Shown piece after piece: positions 20,738 through 32,317 of a stretch of DNA of 64,000 bases; position 1 is the first letter of the stretch, and the number at the start of each line of letters is the position of its first letter. Position numbers and translations under genes: made by a program. This DNA is from Scytalidium lignicola (lineage: Eukaryota > Ascomycota > Leotiomycetes). Below the pieces are notes generated by a model. The model had not been told where the DNA came from and made no database searches. It was given only the letters and a program-made list of their open reading frames with translations. Where the stretch lies: the NCBI GenBank assembly GCA_002812745.2, contig NCSJ02000072.1, positions 62,001-126,000 of the forward strand, given 5' to 3'.

Positions 20738-22475
20738 ATGATGACTTCCGTCCTCGCTGGTTTAGTGTTGTCCCTGCTTCCTTTGGGTGGACAAGCATAT
20801 CCTCATTTGAGGAGAGATGTGGATTTCCCCTTAGATGCCGATTACGCCCAGGCAAAATGCGCAAGCACCGACATCTCGCACTCCGTGGAACAGATCTGGT
20901 CGGAGACAGCTGCCGGAAACGCCTGGAACTTTGTCAAGGATAGGTGGTCGCAGGGTCCTAACCGACCCGATGGCGCCAATCTTAACTTCACCTCTTATTT
21001 CTCCCATCAATTCCACGGTTTGCAGCTGTGGGAGTGTGGCACATTCGGTAGTTTGTCAAACTGCATCCAAACCCTAGGCCACTGTGGCGACCAAAGTGGA
21101 ACTGCTGGCGATGTGGATGTCCCTGCCGCCTATGTCATTCTGAACAGTTTCGTTCAGATTCACAATGTAATAAATTAATCGCGTTGATGTAGTTTAGAAA
21201 GTACGATTGCTGACAAACATAACTAGATCCATCAAACTATCCACGATGACTTAGGCAACGTGCAGAGTCAGATGCAGTCTCAGGTTGGCCCTTTTCAGTC
21301 TACCTTCTCGCCACAGAAGGAACTTCCGATCGACATCTGGAAGGAAGTACTTGATGTTTTAGGTTTCGTTACTGGATTCTTTTACGCAAGCGTTTTTAAT
21401 TCTGGTAGGTGCCATTTCAAATGACTTAGGCTGTTCCATATCTGACCTATACTAGTCTTGAAAGATGCGTTAAAAAATGTCGGTGTTGAAAAGCATGGAG
21501 AGATCAAGGATGCATATAATACCCTCATTTCCCAAACCATTACCACAGCTAGCCGAGAATTGCCTGCGTGAGTAACCGAAGTCTCCTCGGATTCCCAAAC
21601 ACAAAGCTGATGCCTACCATAGGAACACTGATGCACTTGGCATCCAAAACGACTTGGCAGCTTCTCTTGGTGCTATTGCAAAGTACTGGCAGGACTTTAC
21701 AGCCACCGCCAATGCAAATCTGTTCTCTGGAAACTCTGATAGTATGAACTCGCTTTTTGGATTGATTAATAACGGCGCTGCAATCACCCAGCTTAACGTT
21801 AATGACCAAGACGTGTTGGCTGCAGTTGAGAAGATCTTATACGGTTATGTGATCCCTCAAGCTTGGTCAGTGAGCCCGCAGGGCCTGCACCCTGCAGTCA
21901 TGTAAGTTCAGCCGAGATAATCTGAAAGTTTGCGCAGAGTGGGACTAACCAGGCGGAAAAAGTGCTTCTCCAGGAGACGACTGCACAAGCTTTGCTCAGC
22001 CAAACACAAGCGGGAAACATATGAATGATGATACTGCCGCCCAAACTCATGTTTGTATGAATGGCGTAATTTACTATGTTGTAAATGCCCATTCCGATGG
22101 TCACCTGGAGCCCCTTCCCGGTGGAACCTTCGATACTCTTCATGGTGGTGCTTGGGGTGGCGTAGGACTGGATGATATTGTGATATCGTAAGTTACATCC
22201 GCTATTATTTAAAGCTTTGAAGAACTGCAGGCTGATGCATCGCTACTTTCAGGGTCATTGCTGGCTATCAGCACAACAACAACCAAAACAGCTTCGGAAT
22301 GCCCGATATCGCCACCTTACTTTCTGGAGACAACGTTGACGGTGATAGCTTGGTTCTCACAAACGGTATCCAAACTCCTGGATTTTTCCAAATCCCCTTC
22401 TGTGACAGTTTCGAGACTTTTGAGCAAAACATCAATGCTGGTGACCCAAGCATGGCGAACTGGCCATGCTTCTAG
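20738..22475 (+). CDS. Secreted protein of unknown family, six exons
   Basis: Exons 20738-21166, 21227-21404, 21456-21567, 21623-21901, 21963-22187 and 22253-22475 keep phase throughout and give 481 residues. Donors are GTAATA, GTAGGT, GTGAGT, GTAAGT and GTAAGT. The fourth intron uses an AAG acceptor, the least certain border. MMTSVLAGLVLSLLPLGGQA is a signal peptide. Near the N-terminus is YFSHQFHGLQLWECGTFGSL with paired Cys, followed by NCIQTLGHCGD. The middle is helical and polar. The C-terminal domain has VCMNGVIYYVVNAHSDGHLE, HGGAWGGVGLDDIVIS and a final cysteine in ANWPCF. There are no catalytic motifs I know and no GPI or membrane tail. It resembles uncharacterised secreted fungal proteins with a conserved C-terminal domain; I do not assign a function. 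Confidence 0.8.
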
Positions 22476-23755
22476 ATGGACATTCATAAAACCTGAGAGA
22501 AATTGAGTTATAGATCAGAAATGTATATAGTATTCGATTGTATCTTGTACGAACTATCGTTTAGACTTTTAGGTTACTTACTCTCAATCTTACAGCAGCT
22601 TATATGCGTGTAAATCAGGCTCATGTCACCAATTTTGTATGCGATACTGGGTAATAATTCGGTGTGAATAAGGTATAAGAGCATATGAGTTAATATTATC
22701 TCGTAAGCGCAATATTATAACCTTTTCATTAATTCTAACTTGTCGGACTAATTTATCAACTGGGCACCACTATTAGAGCCTCTATTGGTGTTCAAAGTTG
22801 GTAGCACATGGTAACGAAAATGAAAATCCTTAGCAAGGGTTATCCTAGCATTTACCACCGTCATATCCTTAACTAGAACGAAGCTCCTCTAAGGAATATC
22901 CCTGTGAGGCTCTGTGGGTTGAAGAAATTTTTGAAATCAGTCTTGTTCGGATAGAGTAATTCAGTTTCTAAATATTTTACCCTTTATCTTATTTGAATCG
23001 AGGATAATTATTTTATATATATAAAAAGACGAAAGTACAAAACTAATGTATGTTACAGTATGGTAAAAGGGCTGTGATAATGTATCTTCCGATATGTTTG
23101 TTCGGTTGGCTTCAACGCTGAACTGTTAAAGAGAGATGTAGCCCCTGGTAATTGATAGTTATATAAACTACAAGCTGAATATAGTAGTAAACAACTAATT
23201 ATCATATGGACTATGCCCAAGAAAGAGACTGCATGGTTTATGACGCGCTGTTGATGAGAGCTAGGCAGACCTGCAATCGATCAGTTCTCCGCCGAGAGCA
23301 ACAGCATAAGGAACTTCAGGACACACCTAGGTAAGAACAGCATAGAAATTAATAAAAAACTTGAGTTACCCGTCAATATAGGCGATGTTTTAAAGTTTCA
23401 TCTATTTTTATTAAGCACTTATCGTTTTCAATTCTCAAACGAGCTCTATTCGCTCACGACTGCCAGGCTAAGTTTAGCCCCAACTACGCCTTCAAAATAC
23501 CGCATTTCATGAGACCTGATTGAGCACACGTGAATGCGTTCATCGGCATGATCGGCTCGATCGGTCGTTATGAGGAGATCGACGATCAGCCTAAATTAAG
23601 CCACTCCGGTCACGTCCGATAGGAGGTCAAAGGGCGCAGTTTTCTCATGAAGCATTTTTGGGATATGACTCTTGATTTGTAACAACGTGTATTCTATGTT
23701 GCGAACACGCAAAAGCTCACTTTAAAGTTCACCTATATTTGCAAAGAAATTAAAG
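22476..23755. other. Intergenic region upstream of the desaturase gene
   Basis: No gene is visible. The last few hundred bases should be the promoter of the desaturase gene. No lipid-response element is obvious to me. Confidence 0.4.
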
Positions 23756-25008
23756 ATGGCATTGCCATGGACTTGTGGATTTCAGCGCATCAATTGGCTG
23801 AATATCTTTCTTGTCGTTGTGTTGCCGCTGTATGGCCTTATCCAGTCTTGTTGGGTCCCTCTGAGAACTAAGACCTTAATTGTTGCCATGATATACTACT
23901 TTGCCACTGGATTAGGAGTCACTGCAGGTACGGGATTCGGTTTAACGTAGTAAATTTATATGTCTTCTTATCTTGAGACTAACGTCAGCTAGGATATCAC
24001 AGGCTTTGGTCACATAGGTCCTATCATGCAAGTTTGCCCCTGAGGATAACTCTGGCTGCTTTTGGGGGTGGAGCTGTAGAAGGGTCAATTAAGTGGTGGT
24101 CAAGACATCATCGTGTGCATCACCGTTTCACAGACACCGAGCACGACCCCTATTCGGTGCAGAAGGGGTTATTCTACGCCCACATGGGATGGATGTTGGT
24201 TCGTGAGAACTCACAAAAGCTTTCCAAAGTTGATATATCAGATCTAAATGGTGATTTTGTGGTAGTCTGGCAGCACCGCCATTATCTACAAGTCGTCCTC
24301 TTTATGGGACTGATTTTGCCGATGGCTATTTGTGGCATTGGGTGGCAGGATTGGTTCGGTGGCTTCATTTATGCTGGAATTCTGCGAATCTTCTTTCTTC
24401 AGCAAGCAACATTTTGTGTCAACTCGCTGGCACATTGGCTGGGAAGCCAGACCTTTGACGACCACCATTCACCTCGTGATCACTTAGTTACCGCGCTGAT
24501 CACATTCGGCGAAGGATATCATAACTTCCACCACGAGTTCCCGTCTGATTATCGTAATGCAATTGAATGGTATCAATACGATATCACAAAGTGGATGTTG
24601 TGGGTTTTATCAAAAATTGGACTTGCTGACGGACTTAAAAAATTCCCATCAAACGAGATTGAGAAAGGCCGTCTTCAGCAACTTCAAAAGCAGCTAGATA
24701 TCAAGCAAAGTTGCCAAAAGTTAGACACGACCAATTCCATAATGGAATGGGATGAGTTTCAACGTCGCGTCCACAGTGAAAGATGTAATCTATTGGTTGT
24801 TGCTGGTGTCATGTACGATATTTCTAACATGCTTGATGATCACCCAGGTGGAAAGGACCTCCTTCTATCTATGATAGGAATGGATGCAACAGCTAGCTTT
24901 TATGGAGGAGTTCATCGACACTCTAGAGATGCGCATCATATTTTGGAGACACATCGGGTGGGTGTGATCCGGGGTGGAGGGGAAGTTGAAAGTAGGAAAC
25001 AGCATTAA
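23756..25008 (+). CDS. Delta-9 acyl-CoA (stearoyl-CoA) desaturase with cytochrome b5 domain, OLE1-like
   Basis: Exons 23756-23927 and 23993-25008 join in phase over a 65-bp intron, giving 395 residues. The enzyme would insert the delta-9 double bond into saturated acyl-CoA in the endoplasmic reticulum. All three histidine boxes are present: HRLWSH (spanning just after the splice), HHRVHHRF and HNFHHEF. Around them are the family blocks [23 protein letters not shown]-like [13 protein letters not shown], and [12 protein letters not shown]. The C-terminal third is a fused cytochrome b5 with DHPGG and [10 protein letters not shown] supplying the haem histidines. Membrane spans lie near residues 12-45 and 175-215. 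It is shorter at the N-terminus than housekeeping Ole1 proteins (usually about 440-510 residues), so it may be a second, specialised copy. Only one intron and no stops: it looks functional. Confidence 0.92.
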
Positions 25009-25766
25009 CTAGGTGATATTAGCCTCGGCCTTCTATTCCAAAACCTAGTAAACTTGACTTATATTCCAAAAATCATTAACATATCGGAAACTTATTACGA
25101 TATCGAATACATCTATTAGTGTAAGTTGATTTGAGATTTAGACCTACACCTTTAAGTTTGTCGTCTCATAATATGCAATCACTTGTTTTGTGCTTGAATA
25201 CGAGTCTTGAATATAATGATTATGGAGAGTCAAGATCTGTAGTCGAATTAAACCCAATCTACGATGCCAATTTTGTTGACATGGATGGGATAGAGTGCAT
25301 TAGCAATAAATGTCTAACCCAACAAGGTTCTCCTATCTAGCCATGTCCATAACCCTTGTAATTGTGACCCGAAAATCTCAGAGATCAATGACTAAATCGT
25401 TGTTGTAGAATTCCGAGGCGTAGCAGATGTATCATTGATGGATGACAAGGCTCATATGGGTGGAAAAGTCACTGGTTATATGAAACCGTAGTTAGAATTG
25501 GTCATCCAAAACTTGATTTTTGCTATTTAAGTTCATATCTGAGTAGTCGAACTCTGGAATGCTAAGGATCAAATCAACAGCAAAATAATTCTCTCACAAT
25601 GCATGCACTTACTTTGACTTCTCAACATTCGTTTTTAGACATCTAGACCCTACAGCATGGATTGCCTAATTAACAGCGTTTATTCTGAAATATGATTAAT
25701 CTTACATTCTGTTCATAAGCAGCATGAATATTACCCCTTCCAACAAATTCTTCTTACTTTCATAAG
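25009..25766. other. Intergenic region with doubtful open frames
   Basis: A 69-codon frame at 25131-25340 and a coding-like piece near 25408-25480 (EFRGVADVSLMDDKAHMGG) show protein-like composition, but I cannot join or identify them. They may be relics. No other feature. Confidence 0.3.
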
Positions 25767-26850
25767 TCACCGCTCCGACCCCCAATCACTCTCCCTATAA
25801 TTAGGTCTTACCAAACGTATCATCATCCCCCAAATGCCAGTCCTCAAGCAAAACAACTGCACGATCTGACTATGGTCCACAAAGAGATTTACGTCAATTC
25901 CAAATTCCCTAACATACCAACTGAAAACCCTGGGCTTATCAGCCTCAAACATGATCTTCTCCACTGGCAATCCTTTAAGTGTGTCCTGAATTACATCTGC
26001 CCTCCAGGATTTGACATTCTCAGTGATGCCTTCTGACTTAATCATCATCCGCTCGACACCCATGTCTATGAATTTCTGGCCTAGGTTAATTAGTTTACCG
26101 GGGTTGCTGGTGTCAGAAGCTTCAAGAGCTGAGGCTTCGGTATCACCGCCTGCACCGAACTGGATCCCGAGTTCGGGTTTAGGCTTGAGGTTGTAGCTCT
26201 GGACGCGCTCAGTTAGACGGAGCCAGTCATCGGGAGGGAAGGAGAGGAAGCTACTAGATAGCTCGACAACATCGAAGCTGGTTATATTGTAATTTTTAAC
26301 TTCAGTCACTGTTGTATGGCAAATTTCGATGATAATTAATTAAATGTTTGATTTAACTTACCCCAAGTCCTTGCATTTCTGAAGATACCTATCTACCATA
26401 GTGAAAACCTCTAGATGTAATAATATATGCTCCATGAATCTACCCTATCAACCGCGAAATTAGCCCCGTCAAAAATCCGGTTTCTATCTTTACAATCAAA
26501 CATAACTTTACAAATAATGTCAATATACTCACCGTTGAGACATAAATCTTATTCTCATGCGCGATATCAATCATCTCTCTGGCTGCCCGAGCCGGTATCA
26601 ACGAAAATGATCCTCCGGCGAACTTCAACCCATCAGCGTGATGTCCCATGGTCTCCACTAGGTCCTTCCGTGGCTTATTAGGTCGAAGATTGGAGCGGAA
26701 GAAGCCGAAACCATTTTCTTTGTCTTCGAGGAGGGTTGGTGATGCTGATTTCGGCTAGATCAATGTTTTGGAGGAGGCGATTCCTCGGTAAGGTGGAGAG
26801 ACAGGATAATCGTCGGCTCGGTAAATCCTCTACTTGCATGATTCAGCGTA
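25767..26850 (-). CDS. Phosphosulfolactate-synthase-like (ComA family) protein with a missing segment
   Basis: Exons ending at 26533, then 26444-26362 and 26277-25767, join in phase. The joined protein shows ComA-family blocks in order: FFRSNLRPNKPRKDL, DGLKFAGGSFSLIP, IAHENKIYVSTGRFMEH, LQKCKDLGFDVVELSSSFLS, MMIKSEGITENVKSWRAD, KIMFEADKPRVFSWYV and NLFVDHSQIVQL...GIWG. Bacterial and archaeal ComA joins sulfite to phosphoenolpyruvate; fungal homologues are uncharacterised. In the usual protein 'KPR' is followed by about 20 residues containing the conserved TEIRGPYY motif. Here it runs straight from KPRKDL to VETMGHH, so that segment is deleted. The 5' end is unclear: an ATG at about 26863 opens a frame that does not match the exon without a frameshift. 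It could be a paralogue with altered chemistry or an early pseudogene. Confidence 0.75.
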
Positions 26851-27076
26851 CGCCACAGGCTCTAGCGGACTAACAGCGGACTAGTGGCGGGTGAACTAGC
26901 GCATTCAATGAATGTCAGCACCTTCATTTACCTTGATTACTTCTACTCCGTCCAAGGAGCATTGGTAATCATGGAGTCTTCGAGCTATATAAAAATCAAA
27001 ATGCCGGAAAGTAGCTCAAATCTCAGTTCAAAACGCAAATCTCCTTTGATCAAAACTGGAAACCCCAACAGAAACA
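26851..27076. promoter_or_regulatory. Divergent promoter region between ComA-like and isochorismatase-like genes
   Basis: About 225 bp separate two oppositely directed genes. TATATAAAAA at 26986-26995 lies 82 bp before the ATG at 27077 and would serve the plus-strand gene. Sharing of such a short region suggests joint control (inference). Confidence 0.45.
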
Positions 27077-27850
27077 ATGTCTACGTCTTCCAATACCGCT
27101 ATTATACTTATCGACCCTTACAACGACTTCCTTCATCCAGAGGGCAAAATGTATCCTGCATTGTCAGCCTCTCTGGCGGAAACAAACACGATCAGCCACA
27201 TTAATGATCTTCTGATCGCTGTTAGATCCCACAAAATTCCGGTATACTATGGCCTGCATCAACAGTACAAGCTAGGTTCCTTTGATGGCTGGAAGCACAT
27301 GAAAGCTCTGCACCAGAGCCAAAAGGACAATAAGGTCTTTGAAGAAGGCAGCTGGGGAGCAGAGATCTTTGAAGGAATGGAACCGAAGCTAGAGAACGGA
27401 GATGTGGTCGTCAGCAAACATTGGCAGGTAAGCCTACGTTCAGGTGTCAGTCAGTGGTGGCAGGGCGCGTAGCTAACTACCGTAGCTCATTCCAAAACAC
27501 GGATCTAGACTTCCTGCTCCGGCAGCACGAGATCACTAACGTAGTTATTGCTGGTCTAACGACAAATGCTTGCGTCGAGGCGACTGCGAGATATGCCTAT
27601 GATCTGTGAGTCATTTACACCCGCTTTGTATTAATCGTAGCTGACTATCTGAAGTGGATATCATGTCACCTTGCTGTAAGTTGATCCCGATTTGATGACT
27701 ATAGAACACCCTAACAGGAAAAGCAGATCCGATGCAACAGCCGCATTTTCTACTGAGCAGAAGAATGCAGCAACAAACATAATTTGGCCACTCTTCGCCT
27801 CCAAGGTGACCACTGTGAATAAATATGTAGCATCATTGCAGAGAGGATAA
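27077..27850 (+). CDS. Isochorismatase-like cysteine hydrolase, with a frame problem at intron 1
   Basis: Exons at about 27077-27427, 27486-27605, 27655-27675 and 27727-27850 encode an isochorismatase-family hydrolase (nicotinamidase-like fold, cytosolic). The catalytic Asp is in IILIDPYNDFLHPEG, the Lys in VVVSKHWQ, and the cysteine nucleophile in AGLTTNACVEATARYAY. Then come GYHVTLL and SDATAAFS. The third exon is only 21 nt and its phases are right on both sides. At intron 1, however, the only good donor (CAG|GTAAGC, ending the exon at 27427) and the only good acceptor (CGTAG, exon from 27486) leave the frame off by one. The one acceptor that keeps frame gives a 23-nt intron. So the gene has a one-base error or indel here, or unusual splicing. 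Substrate unknown. It is divergent from the ComA-like gene and next to a regulator. Confidence 0.8.
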
Positions 27851-28005
27851 ATCTGCACAAAAACGGTATATTTTGGCGATAAATTGTCTAGCAAACTCAA
27901 ATTTAAAGTCAACGGAGAATCATTTATGAGCTCCAATGCATTCTCGTTTCATTTGAGTTCAAGATTTCAAGATATGCATCTAGTTTCAGTCAGACTATTG
28001 ATATT

Positions 28006-29858
28006 CTAAGCACAAGGCAACGTACTTCCAGCTTGCCATCGATGTGACATGATCCGGAGTTTTTCTTTCATTTGATATAAAAGTTCCAAAGTATCTCGTT
28101 CATAATGAGGCATCAGGCGATTGTAGATGGTACCAGCTTCATATGCCCAGAAGAGTAGAAGTGGCGAGGCATCATTAACAGAAACCAGGGTGCCGCTTAA
28201 AAAAATGGCCGAATCCCAGGACATCGCATCAGCTAATGGCTTCAACAGATCGACGGCGAACTGAAGATGTTGAGGATCCGTCCTAAAAGAGTCCGGATCA
28301 TGGAGAGCGATTAGTGCGCTGGGAAGGAAGTTTAGAGTTTAGAGCACAAGGTCCCGAAAGGAGCGTACCTGTAACAAATGGAGGTCTGTCCACAGACAGC
28401 CATACGCCGAAGTTCGCCCTCTACATAGGAGAGATTGAGAAGAGAACGAATTGTGTTATCAAGTTGCCAGTATTCTTGCTGCTGGTCGGATATAGATTTA
28501 GTTTCAGAGCGGAAATGATTATAGCGGTAGACATGACTAAGAAGATAAGAAGCTTGGGACATTCTCGCCAGTGCTCCCATTTTTACATTGGCTGCAGCGG
28601 ATACAGGAAAACTTGGTCCTGAAATATTCTAGGGTCTTTTAGTTAGCGAAAACCAAGGACCTGCTAGAACTCATACCCCTTGATCAAATGCTTCGTCATC
28701 CGATGGTAGAAGACTTTCTGGCTTCGGATCCTCAGTTGAAAGTGGCCGCCGTGGATTTCCGAGCTGCAAGAACCTGCAAAGGGTCAGATATTACGGCACC
28801 ATTCTGCTTTCTTCGGTGCAGCAGCATGGCTACTACCAGGAATTCTCAGCATACCGGTCTAGTATCAAAATTGCCCACCATGTCCTTCTTCTTTCTTCAA
28901 TTTGTAGGACGTTAATTGATGGATGCTGGGCTTGAAAATCTGGCCTCAGTGAAATATCAACGCCCAGTGCGATACCGTATCGAGCACAAGCACCAACAGA
29001 TAAGTAAGCTGCTGGATATATGGCATGCCCAAGTCCGAACACCGCAAGGAGGACCTGAGCTTGTAGAAGCTGGAGGGATAAGAGCCCAGCTGTGACCGCC
29101 TCGTCAATCATCCGTTTTGCTATCAAGTACGTTTCTATTTTTGGATCTTTAGATTGCTGTTTCGACGGGTTCCAAAGAATGACCTTCATTGCCAGAAGCA
29201 GTAAGGGAAGTTCTGAGTCTGGTTCCGTTAACGGATTCAGCATGGAATCGAATAAGCGCTTGTTTGAAATGATCGGCATCCACCAATGTACCTTCCGGAA
29301 GTATTCAACGGCGACAGTTTGCGGGTCTCCAATGCTAGCCGTGACGTAGGGCACAACCTTGAATGTCACTTTAGAAATGGGTTGGCCACTTCTCTTAAAG
29401 GCCTGATAGTCTAAGAAGTAGACTGTTGGGAACTCCAGAGATTCGGGAGACGGTTGGAGAAGAAATCTCGTCACCAGTCCATGGGTCTCTCCGGATAATT
29501 CATCTTGGGCATCGGAAGCAGAAGCGCTTCTTGTCTAAGGTTAGTCATTCATCCGAGGTTTTGGACTTGAAACAAGAAAAAGGGACAAAACACAATGAGT
29601 AACCACAATCCAAGCCCTTACTATTGGATTGTTGGCTAGTCTGCTCTGAGCTATCTAAGCAGCAAGATTGACTGACCTCGAGCACGTTGAACATTTTAGT
29701 AATCTTCTATCACAGCTTCGCTTTCGCTTTCTACAGAAGTTACAAGCGTTTGGCGCAGCCTGTAAATGGGCAGATGCGATCGACTCTTGCATCTTGTATA
29801 CAGGAAATGTAGTCTTCGGGGGAAAGCCTCCCTGTAACCGATTGAATGGGGGTGACAA
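28006..29858 (-). CDS. Zn2Cys6 transcription factor with fungal-specific regulator domain
   Basis: Exons 29858-29677, about 29620-29581, 29534-28855, 28773-28677, 28628-28369 and 28318-28006 give about 520 residues. The Zn cluster spans the first splice: CNFCRKRKRSC, then KCSTC, then the last cysteine in SSKGLDCGYS, giving the C-x2-C-x6-C-x6-C-x2-C-x6-C pattern. The middle-homology (Fungal_trans) domain has FRKVHWWMPIISNKRLFDS, LQLLQAQVLLAVFGLGHAIY, ACARYGIALGVD, EERRRTWWAILILDR and LGNPRRPLSTEDP. It should bind DNA and control nearby genes, as such regulators in small fungal clusters often do (inference). Intact as far as I can see. The donor of exon 2 is weak (GTCCCT) and the C-terminus may have another exon. 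Confidence 0.85.
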
Positions 29859-30009
29859 GGAATCGCCTTTTATCTGCTGCTTATTTAATCGTCGGCTTCT
29901 CGCTTACACATCCGTCTAATCGTAGCTCTCATGCAAGCCACCACCCCAAAGCCTTTAAATCTTGTAGTTGAATATACACTCGCCGAATTTGAAAGTTGAA
30001 TATTTGAAG

Positions 30010-30060
30010 GACAATATCCCCGTTATCAAATTACTTCTCGAGCACGGCGCTGACCCTCAA
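30010..30060 (+). pseudogene. Single ankyrin-repeat fragment
   Basis: DNIPVIKLLLEHGADPQ matches the core of an ankyrin repeat ('g....v.lLLe.GAdpn..'). Stops surround it and no further repeat is seen, so it is a remnant of a decayed ankyrin gene. Confidence 0.55.
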
Positions 30061-32216
30061 TTACCACAGCTTTTCTAGTTTTTTTCATGGAGTTTTATAA
30101 ACAAAATATCTGATAGCCACTCTAACCAGCCGTAAGAGGTTTATAATCAATAACCTTCGAGCATACTTATGCTAGAAATACTTTCTTAAGTTTTCAAAAG
30201 CATTCTGATACTGCAAGATCAAAGACCCAGGGCTGTTTATAAAACAAGCTTTTGCCTTTTGTGGGTTTTAGCTCTCTTTTAGATAGTACTTTGTATATAA
30301 ATCTTAAGCTTAATACGTTTTCACATCTTTTAGGAAGTCACAAAGCAGCAGGTCTCAAACCTGATCCGCTAGGACGTAAATAAATATCATCATCATTATC
30401 ATAAAATACTATCATACACGTGTATCATCCTTCCGACTTCTAAAATAAATTTATGAACAAATTCAGCAGTTTTGTCGACTTTTAAATATCTAATAACACT
30501 GCTTTCAAAAATAACGCCCCTCTTTCAAATTCTTTCGTGATCTTACTGTAGCGAGATGTTATGTTCCAGAACCCCCAACTAACAGGACTTTAAGATATTC
30601 AATTATAGAGTGAATCAACTATAACAATTTGTGGCAAAGGATTAAACAGAACTTTACCTTTTAGCTTTCTCAATTATCTAGCCTAGCATCAGACCAGCCT
30701 AACCTCAAATGCGTCCAGGGTCATAGGCAAGTTATTATTATGAAATCTAGCTTTACCATTCGGCCTGCTCGTATGCATGAGATGCACAAATGGCAACATC
30801 ATTTAGTTAAATTACTGTAGTGCTGCAGCAAGAGCGGCTGATTATCACTAGAAATCAGCGTGGGGTGTGAAATTAAAAGTGGGCTACTAAAATCATTGCT
30901 AGCCAGTCTTTTAGACTAGAGCATTTGAAGCTGGATAATTGAAACTTGTGATACTGTAACAGGCTGGCTGTAATGTTATTATGCGCCTATGTTCTTTGAG
31001 ATTTCAACTTGTTTGGGAACATTGCAAGTAATCCCTCGTCTAGTGGAGCAGGATCTGCGCCGATTAGCTCGTACTACTCGTGCAACTGTATCCTCGGACT
31101 CCATTTTGAACCACTTTTAGCGTCGTTGCCTTACAATTATCTCCGTTTTAGGAGAATGAAGGGCTTTAAGTGGACAATATCCCTAAATATAACTTTGGCC
31201 TGAGAAGCTTAAGCCACCTAGGGTCTGAGGGGTATAGTACCGATACTGTAATGCTTGCTACATAATTACCGTATTGACTCACGGCTTCCGGTATGGAGCT
31301 AAGGCCCCTGTTTTCCGCTATATGTATGGCATATTTAGCGAATGATTTGCTGTTTCAGTGCTGGCAATTCGCACTGTATGATAGCGTTACATTTACATTT
31401 ACTTCTAACGCTATACGGTAGCCGTGAGTAAATACGGTACCTTACGTACAAAATCGAGCGACCACCATCGGACTAGGAGCGAACGCGACTTTTGTTAGGC
31501 AATGCGCTGGCCTGAGGCCCGAGGATTATCCCCTCTAACTATTTCACTCTTTCGAAGTCAAACCCAAGATTTTGTACAAGGATCGCTGTGACAATTGAGT
31601 AATATTTGTAACATAAAGTCCAAGGGGTTACACAAATAAAATATCGCAAAATTAGGTACGTACTGAGGTGAAATATGTATATTTACTGTACTGGCTAATT
31701 ATGTTGCTTGAGGTGATCCGGTTGTCCCGCATTGATCTGACTGCATTGTATCTCCGGCTCCATGAGCCAAAACAAATCAACGGTTCGCAATACAGTAACT
31801 TGATTTTAATGATTACTGTACCCTGAATTAGTGCTTACTGGGTTGCAATGGCATTATCAATCCCGGGCTGACATCATCAGCCACAGCGATGGTAGGAGTT
31901 CCTGAAGCACGACTGCTGTACTTCCTATCACAAGTTTCGAATAGCAAATTCTGATAGACTCCTATTTTAAACTCGCTCCCCGGGAAATAGATATGTTGTT
32001 ACTGTAGGCAGAACGTCGATCTTCTTGGTACCATGGCACAGGTCATACGTGAAATGTTTACTATGCTTAATTAGGCAGAAGATTGCGATCTCCAGGTACG
32101 GTGCCAGCGGAGTAAGCACGGTTTATGCGAATCTTTTTTTCTCGCCTATTCAACGTACGGAGTACGTACTGTACTGTACTGGCATCACATCATTTTAATT
32201 AGGGGATGAGATTGTT

Positions 32217-32225
32217 CATATAAAA
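32217..32225 (+). promoter_or_regulatory. Putative TATA box of the multicopper oxidase gene
   Basis: CATATAAAA lies about 95 bp before the ATG at 32318. Call based on sequence and distance only. Confidence 0.4.
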
Positions 32226-32317
32226 CCAGTCAGCAACCTGTATTCTCGTCAGACCATGCAACGCACCGAAGTTGGTCTCTTAAAACATATGTTATATGTT
32301 TAAAACATACAGCCAAG

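Larger units (their letters stand above)
29900..32317. other. Long intergenic region: ankyrin relic and TACTGTA-rich promoter
   Basis: Apart from the ankyrin fragment noted separately, no gene is visible. The half nearer the multicopper oxidase gene is notable for repeated TACTGTA/TACAGTA words (about 30545, 30826, 30950, 31244, 31684, 31790, 31814, 32000 and 32167). A CATATAAAA motif at about 32217-32225 lies about 95 bp before the oxidase ATG. Confidence 0.45.
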
